Source: Pseudomonadota bacterium (lineage in GTDB: Bacteria > Pseudomonadota > Alphaproteobacteria > Dongiales > Dongiaceae). Taken from it: a stretch of 64,000 nt of DNA. Shown one piece after another: positions 52,551 to 61,128 of this stretch (its first letter is position 1; each line of letters begins with the position of its first letter). Under the pieces are notes generated by a model. That model saw nothing but the letters and a program-made list of their open reading frames with translations. It was not told the origin of the DNA and did no database searches. Where the stretch lies: positions 930,001 to 994,000 of the forward strand of contig JAJYUT010000003.1 of NCBI GenBank assembly GCA_021792365.1, written 5' to 3'. A program made the position numbers and the translations under genes.

Positions 52551-53573
52551 TTGGATACCCACGCCGCCGCCAGCTTCGCCGAGCTTCGCCGCATCCTGGC
52601 AGAATTTCCGGGCCCCGACGTGAAAGCGGCGACCACGGCCGCCGAACGCGAGGTGCAACTGACCAAGCCGACCGGGGCCCTGGCGCGGCTGGAAGAGGTC
52701 GCAAGCTGGCTTGCCACGTGGCAAGGCAGGCATCCGGGCGCGGTCAACCATCCGCGCGTCGCGGTGTTCGCCGGCAATCACGGCGTGGCCGATCTCGGCG
52801 TTTCCGCCTATCCCAAGGAGGTCACGCAGCAGATGGTGCTGAACTTCCAGGCGGGCGGCGCGGCCATCAACCAACTTTGCAAGAATGCCGATGCGGATCT
52901 GCGCGTCTATGAGATGTGCCTGGACCAGCCGACCAAGGACTTCACGCAAGAACCGGCGCTGAGCGAGGAGGAAGCCGCGCGCGCCATGGCCTATGGCATG
53001 ATGTGCGTGGAGCCGGGAATCGACCTGCTTTGCGTCGGCGAGATGGGCATCGCCAACACCACCAGCGCCGCAGCCATTGCCGCGGCCATGTTCGGCGGCA
53101 AGGGCGCCGACTGGGCGGGACCGGGCACCGGCGTCAAGGGCGCGCAACTGGCGCGCAAGGCCGAGGTGATCGATCGCGGGCTCGCCCGCCACCGCGACAG
53201 TCTCGGCGACGGGTTCGAGATCATGCGCTGCCTCGGCGGGCATGAGTTGGCGGCGATCGCCGGCGCGGTGATCGCCGCGCGCATCGCGCGCGTGCCGGTG
53301 CTGCTGGATGGGTTCGCCAGCACGGCCGCGGCCAGCATCCTGCTCAAGGCGCACCCCGGTGCGCTCGACCACTGCCTGGTCGCGCATTGCTCGGCCGAGC
53401 CCGGCCACCGGCGGCTGCTAACGGAAATTGGCAAGAAGCCGTTGCTAGATCTCGGCATGCGGCTGGGCGAAGCCTCGGGCGCGGCGCTGGCGATCCCGAT
53501 CGTGCGCGCCGCTGCCCTGTGCCATGCGGGCATGGCGACCTTTGCCGAGGCCGGCGTAAGCAACAAGGACTGA
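52551..53573 (+). CDS. cobT: Nicotinate-nucleotide--dimethylbenzimidazole phosphoribosyltransferase
   Basis: A 340-residue enzyme that activates dimethylbenzimidazole to alpha-ribazole phosphate for the cobalamin lower ligand. KPTGALARLEEVASWLA, FAGNHGVADLGVSAYP, NFQAGGAAINQL, GEMGIANTTSAAAIAAA and GTGVKG are CobT signatures, and LLDLGMRLGEASGAALA carries the catalytic Glu. The start is TTG (52551) with AGGAG 6 nt before it. It is divergent from cobS. Confidence 0.95.
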   Translation: MDTHAAASFAELRRILAEFPGPDVKAATTAAEREVQLTKPTGALARLEEVASWLATWQGRHPGAVNHPRVAVFAGNHGVADLGVSAYPKEVTQQMVLNFQAGGAAINQLCKNADADLRVYEMCLDQPTKDFTQEPALSEEEAARAMAYGMMCVEPGIDLLCVGEMGIANTTSAAAIAAAMFGGKGADWAGPGTGVKGAQLARKAEVIDRGLARHRDSLGDGFEIMRCLGGHELAAIAGAVIAARIARVPVLLDGFASTAAASILLKAHPGALDHCLVAHCSAEPGHRRLLTEIGKKPLLDLGMRLGEASGAALAIPIVRAAALCHAGMATFAEAGVSNKD

Positions 53574-53575
53574 GT

Positions 53576-53630
53576 CCCAGAAACCGAACCCCAGAACCGA
53601 ACCCCAGCAACCAAGCCCGGCAACCGAGCC
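53576..53630 (+). repeat. Short degenerate tandem repeat
   Basis: About four imperfect 13-14 bp units of the form cccagAACCGAAc follow one another between cobT and the AlkX-like gene. The stretch is C/A-rich on the plus strand and has no reading frame of its own. It occupies almost the whole intergenic gap and leaves little room for a normal ribosome binding site. Confidence 0.6.
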
Positions 53631-53640
53631 TCTGCACCCC

Positions 53641-54837
53641 GTGAGTGATCCAACTTCTTCCGACGATCCCGAATCGGCGCGCGCCTTCATCCTGGCGCGG
53701 CTGGGCCTGAGCGGGCCGCTCTGGCCGGCGGAACGCGCGGCCGAGGAAGCCAGGAAGCTCGGCATGATCCAGATCGATTCGATCCGGGTGAACGGGCTCA
53801 GGAACCACGAGATCGCCTGGGCCGCGCGCACCGACGCGCCGATCGAGGAACTCTACCAGCTGTTCTACCGCGAGCGCGGGATGCTGGAGACGCATTACCC
53901 GCAATTCGCCACGCGGCGCGACTGGCTGCCGTGGTTCGTGAAGGATTTCGGCCGCACGATCCGGAACACCGAGCGGCTGCGCGAGCTGCGCCCGATGATG
54001 CGCCGGCTGAAGAAGCGCATGCGCGCAGAGGGGCCGATCTCGCCCGCCGACCTCGATAGCGAGCGCGTGCCAGGCGGCTTCAACACCATCAAGCTCTCCA
54101 CCCGGGCGCTGGACTACCTTTTCTATCTCGGCGAGGTGCAGATCGCCGGGCGCACGAAGCACTTCCATCGCATGTTCGACCTGACCGAGACGGTGGCGCC
54201 GGAGCTGCTGACCAGGCATCGTCCCACGCGCAGGCAGGAGCTGGAGTTCTTCGTGCGCTCCGCCGCCTCGGTGCTGAAGCTGGCGACGCGCGAGCAATTG
54301 GCCGAGCGCACCTCGCATCATATCGGCACCTGGCGGGACGGCGGGCTGCCGGTCGGGCGAAAGGCGGTGGATCGCGCGATCAGTCAGGGCGTCATCGCCG
54401 AAGCGCCGTTCGCGCGCGCCGCCAACGGCGCGCCGCTCTATGCGCTGGCGGAAGACCTGGATCAGCCGATCCCCGAGACCGACGAGATCGTGCGCATCGT
54501 TCCGCCGCTCGACAACCTGCTGTTCAACCGCCGGCGCCTCACCGAGCTGTTCGGCTTCACCTACAAGTTCGAGGCCTACACGCCGCAGGACCAGCGCCGC
54601 TTCTATTTCGCGATGCCGATCCTCTACCGCAACCAGGTTGCCGGGCTGATCGACATCAAGAAGGATGGCGAGGCCTGGCGCATCGTCGGGCTGGAACTGC
54701 GGACCAAGGTGCCCGAGGAGGGCCTGCGGGCAGCCATCCACCGGCTCGGGCGAATCGCCGGGGCGGTGCGGGTGGAGGCGCCGGGGATTGCGCCGGCTCG
54801 CCTGCGCCGCGCGCTCAGCGGCCGGATAGACCTATAA
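53641..54837 (+). CDS. AlkX/YcaQ-type DNA glycosylase (AlkZ-like, winged helix)
   Basis: A 398-residue protein of the HTH_42/YcaQ family. GMIQIDSIRVNGLRNHEI holds the Q-phi-D catalytic motif (QID) typical of the AlkX branch; AlkZ enzymes have Q-phi-Q. The middle part contains winged-helix repeats and PPLDNLLFNRRRLTELFGFTY begins the conserved C-terminal block. YcaQ unhooks DNA interstrand crosslinks and removes N7-alkylated bases. The start is GTG at 53641; no Shine-Dalgarno precedes it. It follows cobT by 67 bp filled by a short repeat. Confidence 0.85.
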   Translation: MSDPTSSDDPESARAFILARLGLSGPLWPAERAAEEARKLGMIQIDSIRVNGLRNHEIAWAARTDAPIEELYQLFYRERGMLETHYPQFATRRDWLPWFVKDFGRTIRNTERLRELRPMMRRLKKRMRAEGPISPADLDSERVPGGFNTIKLSTRALDYLFYLGEVQIAGRTKHFHRMFDLTETVAPELLTRHRPTRRQELEFFVRSAASVLKLATREQLAERTSHHIGTWRDGGLPVGRKAVDRAISQGVIAEAPFARAANGAPLYALAEDLDQPIPETDEIVRIVPPLDNLLFNRRRLTELFGFTYKFEAYTPQDQRRFYFAMPILYRNQVAGLIDIKKDGEAWRIVGLELRTKVPEEGLRAAIHRLGRIAGAVRVEAPGIAPARLRRALSGRIDL

Positions 54838-54931
54838 GCGGTTGAGTAACGCGGCATAATGCCGCTCCGGCAGCGCCGCCGCCAGGGAGCGCGCTTGCCA
54901 TGAATGCGCCCCGGCGGCAATAGTCCCGCTC

Positions 54932-56263
54932 ATGAGCCACCTGACAGCAGACAGCGCCTCCGCCGGGATGGCCCCTGGCGTCCGAACGAAGCGGCGCACG
55001 GTGGGCCGCGTGCGGCTGCGCACGCTGCTCATCATCCGCTGGATCGCGGTGGCGGGACAGGCGCTCACGCTGCTGGTGGTGCATTTCGTGCTGGGCTTTC
55101 CGATGGCGATCGGGTGGGCCGGTGCGACTGTGGCAGCCCTGGCCGCCGTCACCTTGGCCGCGCAGGTGCGGCGCCCGCAATCGGAGCGCCTGACGGACCG
55201 GGAATCCGCGCTCTATTTCGCATTCGACATCCTGCAGCTCGCGGTGCTGCTCTACCTCACCGGCGGGCTCAACAATCCGTTCTCGGTGCTGGTTCTGGCA
55301 CCGGTGACGGTTTCCGCCGCCGCCCTCTCCACGCGCAGCACGATCGGCCTCGCGGGACTCGCGATTGCTTGCGTAGTGTTCCTGGCGATCGAGCACCAGC
55401 CGCTGCCCTGGCCCGAAGGCGCGTTCGACGTGCCGGACATTTTCGTGGCCGGATACACCATCGCGCTGATCCTCGCGGTCATCTTCCTCACCTTCTATGT
55501 CTATCGCGTGGCGCAGGAATCGCGGCGCCTGTCCGATGCGCTGGCGGCGGCGCAGGCCGCGCTGGACCGCGAGCAGCGAGTCTCCTCGCTTGGCGCCCTC
55601 GCCGCCGCAGCGGCGCATGAGCTGGGCTCGCCGCTCGGCACCATATCGCTGATCGCGAAGGAGCTGGCGCGCGACCTGCCGCCGGATTCGGACCACCGCG
55701 CCGACGCCGACCTGCTGGTGAGCCAGAGCGAGCGCTGCCGGCAGATCCTGGCCGACCTCTCCCGCAAGCCGGACCAGAGCAAGGACCATTTCAACGTGCT
55801 GCCTGCCGGGCTGCTGGTGGAGCTGGCCGCGGCGCCGCATGCCCGCCCGCACGTGGCCTTGCGCATCGAGTCCTCGCCCGATCCGGCGGAACCGCGCGAC
55901 CCCGTCATCCCGCGCCGGCCGGAGATCATGCATGGCCTCGGCAACCTGCTGCAGAACGCCATCGAGTTCGCGCGCGAGGAGGTGAAGGTGTTGATCGCCT
56001 GGACGCGCGACGCGATCGTCATCACCATCACCGATGACGGACCGGGATTCCCCGCCGACGTGCTGCGGCGGCTGGGCGATCCCTACCTCTCCGGCGGCAG
56101 CGAAGGGCTGGACCAGACGCAGCGCCAGGGCGATCATATGGGCCTTGGCATCTTCATCGCGCAGAATTTGATCGAACGGACGGGTGGCACCGTCGGTTTC
56201 AGCAACAACGAATATGGCGGCGCCGAAGCGCGCGTGTCCTGGCCGAGGAGCGTCCTAGGATGA
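54932..56263 (+). CDS. regB: RegB/PrrB/ActS redox sensor histidine kinase
   Basis: A 443-residue membrane kinase with six hydrophobic segments in the first 180 residues. TGGLNNPFSVLVLAPV is the conserved RegB quinone-binding region between helices 3 and 4. The phosphoacceptor is AAAAHELGSPLGTI, and SERCRQILADLSR contains a Cys in the place of the redox-active Cys known from RegB. ATPase motifs are NLLQNAIEFA, DDGPGFP and HMGLGIFIAQNLI. It should sense respiratory redox state and signal to the overlapping regA gene. Confidence 0.93.
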   Translation: MSHLTADSASAGMAPGVRTKRRTVGRVRLRTLLIIRWIAVAGQALTLLVVHFVLGFPMAIGWAGATVAALAAVTLAAQVRRPQSERLTDRESALYFAFDILQLAVLLYLTGGLNNPFSVLVLAPVTVSAAALSTRSTIGLAGLAIACVVFLAIEHQPLPWPEGAFDVPDIFVAGYTIALILAVIFLTFYVYRVAQESRRLSDALAAAQAALDREQRVSSLGALAAAAAHELGSPLGTISLIAKELARDLPPDSDHRADADLLVSQSERCRQILADLSRKPDQSKDHFNVLPAGLLVELAAAPHARPHVALRIESSPDPAEPRDPVIPRRPEIMHGLGNLLQNAIEFAREEVKVLIAWTRDAIVITITDDGPGFPADVLRRLGDPYLSGGSEGLDQTQRQGDHMGLGIFIAQNLIERTGGTVGFSNNEYGGAEARVSWPRSVLG

Positions 56264-56796
56264 ATGAGAAATCGAAGTCCCTGCTGATCGTGGACGACGA
56301 CACGGTCTATCGGCAGCGCCTGGCGATGGCCATGGAGAAGCGCGGCTTCATCGTGCGGCAGGCCGAGAGCGTCGCCACGGGCATGGCCGCCGCCAAGGCC
56401 GAGGCGCCGAACTACGCCGTGGTCGATCTGCGGCTCAATGACGGAAGCGGGCTCGACATCGTGACCGAGATCCGCAACGCCAATCCCGATTGCCGGGTGG
56501 TGATGCTGACCGGCTACGGCAACATCGCGACCGCGGTCGCCGCCATCAAGCACGGCGCCGCCGACTACCTGCCCAAGCCCGCCGATGCCGACCAGGTCGA
56601 GGCCGCGCTGCTGGAGGACAAGACCGCCTTGCCGCCGCCGCCCGAGCAGCCGATGACCGCCGACCGCGTGCGCTGGGAGCATATCCAGCGCGTGTTCGAG
56701 CAATGCGACCGCAACGTATCGGAGACCGCGCGGCGCCTCAGGATGCACCGCCGCACCCTGCAGCGCATCCTCGCCAAATACGCGCCGCGGGGTTAG
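56260..56796 (+). CDS. regA: RegA/PrrA/ActR response regulator
   Basis: A 178-residue two-domain regulator. The receiver has the acidic pocket DDD and the phosphorylation site in VVDLRLNDGSG, with Thr/Lys in MLTGYG and LPKPAD. A Pro-rich hinge (LPPPPEQP) leads to a Fis-type helix-turn-helix (VSETARRLRMHRRTLQRILAKYAPR), the hallmark of RegA. It overlaps regB by 4 nt (ATGA). The family controls respiration, carbon and nitrogen fixation and other redox-linked genes. Confidence 0.95.
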   Translation: MNEKSKSLLIVDDDTVYRQRLAMAMEKRGFIVRQAESVATGMAAAKAEAPNYAVVDLRLNDGSGLDIVTEIRNANPDCRVVMLTGYGNIATAVAAIKHGAADYLPKPADADQVEAALLEDKTALPPPPEQPMTADRVRWEHIQRVFEQCDRNVSETARRLRMHRRTLQRILAKYAPRG

Positions 56797-58010
56797 CGGG
56801 CGAGGCCCATCCCATCGATCAGGCGCCCCTGGTAGAGCGTGATGCCGAGCGCTTCGCCGGCTTTCAGGCCGTCCTCGCTGTCGACGCGGCAGAGCACGAC
56901 GCGGTCTCGGCCGATCCGCGCAATCGCGGATTTCAGCGCCTCGCCGCGGTGGCCGGCGGCATCGTCGTAGAGGCTCGGCGTCCAGGTGACCTTGACGAAA
57001 TCGAAGCCCAGCCAGTCGCGGTCGATCAGCGGGAGGTTGAGATGCTTCACGCCGTCGAGGACGATCTTGTAGCCGCGCTCCTTCAGGAAGTCGCGGGCGA
57101 ACAGGTATTCGTGGGGCTCGTTGATGATGTCAAGCGCCGGCAGCTCTATTGCGAGCGAGCCGCGGTCCTTCACGTTGGTCGCGCGATCGAACTCCAGGAA
57201 CTCGGCGGAGAGCACGGTCCGCACGTTGAGGTTGAGCGCCGCGGCGCGCAGCAGCGGCAGCAGCTCGCGCTGGGTCATCAGCACCAGCATGCGCCGGTCG
57301 AGCACGCGCGTGAGGTGCCGGAACAGGAAGTCGTCCGCCGTCACGTTGTGCCCGGGCAACAGCGCCTGGGCCAGGTCGTACATGGAGAAATAGAGCTCGT
57401 GGAACATCCGCTCGGGCGGGAGGCCCGGAGCCAGCGCGCAGACATCCTGCCGTCGCAGCATGTTGCCGAGGTCGGCATGCTCGATGGCGCGCTCGATCTG
57501 CTCCAGATGCATGGGGCGGATCGCTACCCCGCCGAGGAGCCGGCTGACCGCGGTCTGCGCGCCGACCGAGTCAAGCGCGGCGCGGCGCTGCTCGTGCAGA
57601 TGATGCGCGCGCTGCACCAGCGCGTCGTAGTCGCGCTCGAGCTCATACCAGGTGAAGAACTGCGATTCGTCCCCGCCGATGAACAGCGGATCATCGGCGA
57701 GCAGCGCGCGGACCTGGCTCACGTACCGCTCGACATCCGCGAGCCCCGCGCCCCTGGTCAGGACGATCATGTTCCGGTTGTGCATCTCGTAGATGCCTGC
57801 GTCGAACCTGCGCGCGAGCGGCTCCAGCGTGCGCCGCACGATGCGCAGATGATGCGGCTGCTGGTGATAGGGCCGGAGCAGGCTGAGGTGAAGCTCGCAG
57901 GCGGCGCGGCCGGCGCGGTGCCTCCCCAGGCGCGCAACGAAATCGAGGAGCAGCTCCTCGTAGGTCAGTGCGCGCGCATCTCTGGTCCACTCGGTCATCC
58001 GGCCCGCCAT
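56793..58010 (-). CDS. Degenerate EAL-domain protein
   Basis: A 405-residue soluble protein of uncertain family. The last 145 residues follow an EAL phosphodiesterase pattern (SLAIELPALDIINEPHEYL, GYKIVLDGVKHLNLPLIDRD, WLGFDFVKVTW, ALGITLYQGRLID) but the catalytic residues are lost: no EAL triplet, DGVK where DDFG is expected, KVTW for the KxD, and RVDSED for the EGVE. Residues 45-140 may be a remnant GGDEF-like fold. It could bind c-di-GMP without hydrolysing it, or have lost binding. It lies 88 bp downstream of the BTLCP gene on the same strand and converges with regA, overlapping by 4 nt. Confidence 0.65.
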   Translation of the reverse strand: MAGRMTEWTRDARALTYEELLLDFVARLGRHRAGRAACELHLSLLRPYHQQPHHLRIVRRTLEPLARRFDAGIYEMHNRNMIVLTRGAGLADVERYVSQVRALLADDPLFIGGDESQFFTWYELERDYDALVQRAHHLHEQRRAALDSVGAQTAVSRLLGGVAIRPMHLEQIERAIEHADLGNMLRRQDVCALAPGLPPERMFHELYFSMYDLAQALLPGHNVTADDFLFRHLTRVLDRRMLVLMTQRELLPLLRAAALNLNVRTVLSAEFLEFDRATNVKDRGSLAIELPALDIINEPHEYLFARDFLKERGYKIVLDGVKHLNLPLIDRDWLGFDFVKVTWTPSLYDDAAGHRGEALKSAIARIGRDRVVLCRVDSEDGLKAGEALGITLYQGRLIDGMGLAR

Positions 58011-58098
58011 GGAGCGCGGCTGGCGGCACCCCGGCGATAGCTTGCGGGCGGCATGGTAAATGAACCGCTAAGGATGCGGAACGGTCCCGGCGGGCGCG

Positions 58099-58713
58099 TC
58101 AGCGGCGATGCAGCCACCAGCCCATTTCGTTGATGGAGAAGACCGGGTTGTAGTGGCGCACCGACTTCGCTGCCACCACCGATGCGATCTGGTTGTCCAG
58201 GAGCATGGCGTCCTCCCCGACATAGACGACCAGGACCGCGTGACCGAGATTGAGGTTGAGATCCTGCACGGCCACCACGCGCATGTCCTCGATCGGGACA
58301 CCGAGCGCCTTCAGCGTGAAATACTTGGAGATCGCGTAGTCCTCGCAATCGCCGTTCTTCTTCAGGAACTGGTAGGGCGTCGCCCAGTAATCCTCCTCCC
58401 CCCAGTTGTTGATGTCGAGAATGTAGCGGCGCGTGTTGAAGGCGCGATTGACCTCCTTGATCTGGGTCGCCCGGTCCTTGCCCTGCATCTCGGCGATGAA
58501 CTCCTTCCAGCCCTTGGCGGTGCAGGTGGCGCTTTCGCACGGACTGACGCCCTCCTGGAACCGGTCGAGCATGCCGAGCCATTTCGGGAAGCGCTGGGTC
58601 TTCTTCGAGAACAACTCGATCGAGCCGAAGAGCTTGGGATACTTGCGCGCCTCTGCGGGGCCGGCGTCGAACGTGACGAGCAGCAAGCCCGCGAGAACCA
58701 TGATGCGGGCCAT
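58099..58713 (-). CDS. Transglutaminase-like cysteine proteinase (BTLCP), LapG-like
   Basis: A 204-residue secreted proteinase of the BTLCP family (PF06035), which includes LapG, the periplasmic enzyme that cleaves large adhesins. MARIMVLAGLLLVTFDAGPA is a signal peptide. The catalytic residues are the Cys in NGDCEDYAISKY (also the LapG calcium site), the His in LGHAVLVVYV and the Asp in LLDNQ. The ATG at 58713 has AGGG 9 nt upstream; ATG at 58776 would add 21 residues. A CtrA-type site lies upstream. The degenerate EAL gene follows on the same strand. Confidence 0.87.
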   Translation of the reverse strand: MARIMVLAGLLLVTFDAGPAEARKYPKLFGSIELFSKKTQRFPKWLGMLDRFQEGVSPCESATCTAKGWKEFIAEMQGKDRATQIKEVNRAFNTRRYILDINNWGEEDYWATPYQFLKKNGDCEDYAISKYFTLKALGVPIEDMRVVAVQDLNLNLGHAVLVVYVGEDAMLLDNQIASVVAAKSVRHYNPVFSINEMGWWLHRR

Positions 58714-58847
58714 GATGCGGACCCTGATATCGAGCGGGCGCCGCGCTGCGGAGAATGACCGTCCCGTTCGTTGCATGCCTGGTACCAGCGGCGTCCATGA
58801 GCGAAAAAATTCACCGCCTTCGCGGCCGGCAGAGTCTACGGCCAGGG

Positions 58848-58862
58848 TTAACGAACCGTTAA
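58848..58862 (-). promoter_or_regulatory. CtrA-type binding site (TTAA-N7-TTAAC)
   Basis: The minus strand reads TTAACGGTTCGTTAAC, an exact TTAA-N7-TTAAC, the CtrA consensus known from alphaproteobacteria; the plus strand gives TTAA-N7-TTAA. The core is also a perfect 6-3-6 inverted repeat. It sits in the divergent region 135 nt before the BTLCP start and 80 nt before the sensor start. Binding by CtrA is inferred; no ctrA gene is in the window. Confidence 0.5.
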
Positions 58863-58928
58863 TTGGACCGGCCCGAAGATCATGCTAGGTTGTATGAGAC
58901 TATAAAAACATGTGCAAACTCAAGAATT

Positions 58929-58936
58929 GAGGGGAG
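58929..58936 (+). promoter_or_regulatory. Shine-Dalgarno deciding the TTG start of the HD-GYP-like sensor
   Basis: GAGGGGAG lies 6 nt before TTG at 58943 and 9 nt before GTG at 58946. Both are in frame and differ by one residue, so the exact start is open. Confidence 0.7.
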
Positions 58937-58942
58937 CGGCAA

Positions 58943-61123
58943 TTGGTGGAGCGTGGCACGTCCCCCACGCACTCGAGGGCGAACGAGGGGAATACGGGGG
59001 AATCCTCCGCCGGCATGTTCGGGTCCGGTGGCTCACAGCGCGGCTTCGATCTCAAGATTCTGTTTCCGGCGATCATCCTGATCGTGCTGGGGGTGGTCGG
59101 CATCTGGGCCATCAACCGATTCGTGAACGAGGAGCGCGAGCGCGAGCTGACGCAATGGCAGGTGCGCCTCGGCATCGTCGCGGATAGCCGCGTCGCCGAG
59201 GTCAACCGCTGGCTCAGCGGGAATCTCGCCGATCTCAACGCGCTGGCGGACAATGAATCGGTGCAGCTCTATGTCGGGTCGATCGACGAGTTCGGCAGCG
59301 ATCCCGCGCAGCAGGATCAGGTCGACGGCTTCCGGCAGTATCTGCGCAACCTGCTGCAGGTGGCGGCGATGCGCGGCGGGTTCGGCGAAGCGGGCCAGGA
59401 TGCGCAGCTCAACTTCAACCAGGCCCGGGTCGGCACCGGCGGCATCCTGATCGTCAACAACGAAGGCAGCGTGGTGGCGACCTCACCGGACGCGCCACCT
59501 TTCGACGGCGCGCTGCGGGACTTCGCGGCGGCAGTGGCGCCGGGCGAGTCGACCACCGGGCCGCTGACGATGGATGCGCGCGGCGAGCCGACCATGACCT
59601 TCGTCGTGCCGCTCTTCGCGGTGCAGTCCGACCAGGCGGCGACCGCCCAGATCGGCCGCATCATCGGCGTGAAGCGCATCGCCCGCGAGCTCTATCCCCT
59701 GCTGCGCCAGCCGGGCGACACGACGCAGACAGCGATCACCGTCCTGCTCGCGCGGGCCGATGACAAGGTCTTCTATCTCTCGCCGATCCAGCGCCCGGGC
59801 GAGATGGCCGAGCCGCTGGGGCTCAGCATGGAGCTGTCGACGCCTGATCTCGACTCGGCCTATGCCGTCACGGTCGGCAACGGCTTCGCCGTGGACAAGA
59901 AGGACCATGGCGGGCGCCCGGTGCTGGTGGCCGCGCGCGCGATCACCGGAGCGCCCTGGGTGCTGATGCACACGGTCTCATACGAAGAAGCGCTGGGCGC
60001 GGCGGACAACCGATTCCGTGCGCTGACCACGATTCTTGGCCTGGCGCTGGCGATGATCGCGGCCGCGATCATCGCGGTGTGGCGCCACGGCTCCTCGCGC
60101 CGCGCAGCCGAGGCGGCCGCGCGTTCGCAGGCGCTGGCGCAGCAATACGAGGCGCAGAAGGACCTGCTGCAGCTCGTCACCGACAGCCAGCCGACCAGCA
60201 TCTTCATCCTCGACACCCAGAACCGCTTCCGCTTCGCCAATGGGGAGGCCAGCAAGGCGGCCGGCATTACGCCGGCGGAGATGCTGAACAAGGACATCGC
60301 CGCGGTGCTCGGGCCGGCGAGCGCCAGGCGCTATCTCGAGCTCAACGAGCAGGCGCTGAGGGCGGGCGCACCCATCAACAACGTCGCGCGGATCGAGACT
60401 GATGGCGGCCGCAAGGTGCTACGGTCCGAGCACATCCCGCTCAAGGAACGCTCGGGCGCTACCGCCGGCGTGCTGACGGTGGAGCACGACATCACCGACG
60501 TGGTGACGGAGCGCGAGAAGCGCGCGCGCACCCTGCAGAATCTGGTCAAGACCCTGGTCAGCGTGGTCGATCGGCGCGATCCCTTCGCCGCCAACCACTC
60601 CACGCGCGTCGCGCGGGTCTCGCGCGCGGTGGCGCGCGAGATGGGCCTGACCGAGACGGAGATCGACACGGCGGAGATCGCGGCCAATCTGCTCAACCTC
60701 GGCAAGATCACGATCCCGCCGGAGGTGCTGGCCAAGACCAGCGACCTGACCGAGGATGAGCGGCGCCTGCTGCGCAACTCGGTGCAGGCCAGCGCCGACA
60801 TCATCCAGGATATCGAGTTCGACGGACCGGTGGTCGAGACGCTGCGCCAGGCGCAGGAGCGCTGGGATGGCAGCGGACAGCCGCGCGGGCTGAAAGGCGA
60901 GGACATCCTGATCACCGCGCGCATCATCGGCGTCACCAACGCCCTGGTGGGCATGGTCAGCGACCGCGCCTTCCGCCAGGGCATGCCCTTGGACGCCGCG
61001 ATCGAGGTCCTGTTCAAGGAGGCCGGCAAGGCCTATGACCGCAAAGTCGTGGCGGCCCTCGTGAACTACCTCGACAACCGCGACGGCCGCAGCCAGCTTG
61101 CCGACATGGCGGCGGCGGAATAG
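58943..61123 (+). CDS. Membrane PAS sensor with degenerate HD-GYP domain
   Basis: A 726-residue protein. Two membrane helices (about 38-58 and 363-383) enclose a periplasmic Cache-like sensor of about 300 residues. A PAS domain follows (TDSQPTSIFILDTQNRFRFA), then an HD-GYP-like domain from 552. The first His (HSTRV, 552) is kept, but the HD pair is Leu584-Asn585 in NLLNLGK, HHE is AQE (637-639) and GYP is GQP (645-647). The metal site is therefore broken and phosphodiesterase activity is unlikely; a binding or scaffold role is inferred. The start is TTG 58943 or GTG 58946. Confidence 0.85.
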   Translation: MVERGTSPTHSRANEGNTGESSAGMFGSGGSQRGFDLKILFPAIILIVLGVVGIWAINRFVNEERERELTQWQVRLGIVADSRVAEVNRWLSGNLADLNALADNESVQLYVGSIDEFGSDPAQQDQVDGFRQYLRNLLQVAAMRGGFGEAGQDAQLNFNQARVGTGGILIVNNEGSVVATSPDAPPFDGALRDFAAAVAPGESTTGPLTMDARGEPTMTFVVPLFAVQSDQAATAQIGRIIGVKRIARELYPLLRQPGDTTQTAITVLLARADDKVFYLSPIQRPGEMAEPLGLSMELSTPDLDSAYAVTVGNGFAVDKKDHGGRPVLVAARAITGAPWVLMHTVSYEEALGAADNRFRALTTILGLALAMIAAAIIAVWRHGSSRRAAEAAARSQALAQQYEAQKDLLQLVTDSQPTSIFILDTQNRFRFANGEASKAAGITPAEMLNKDIAAVLGPASARRYLELNEQALRAGAPINNVARIETDGGRKVLRSEHIPLKERSGATAGVLTVEHDITDVVTEREKRARTLQNLVKTLVSVVDRRDPFAANHSTRVARVSRAVAREMGLTETEIDTAEIAANLLNLGKITIPPEVLAKTSDLTEDERRLLRNSVQASADIIQDIEFDGPVVETLRQAQERWDGSGQPRGLKGEDILITARIIGVTNALVGMVSDRAFRQGMPLDAAIEVLFKEAGKAYDRKVVAALVNYLDNRDGRSQLADMAAAE

Positions 61124-61128
61124 CTACA

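Noticed and set aside
56490-58040. 516-codon plus-strand open frame
   Set aside because: Runs out of regA in another frame and then opposite the degenerate EAL gene. The minus-strand protein has recognisable EAL-type segments, the plus frame has none.
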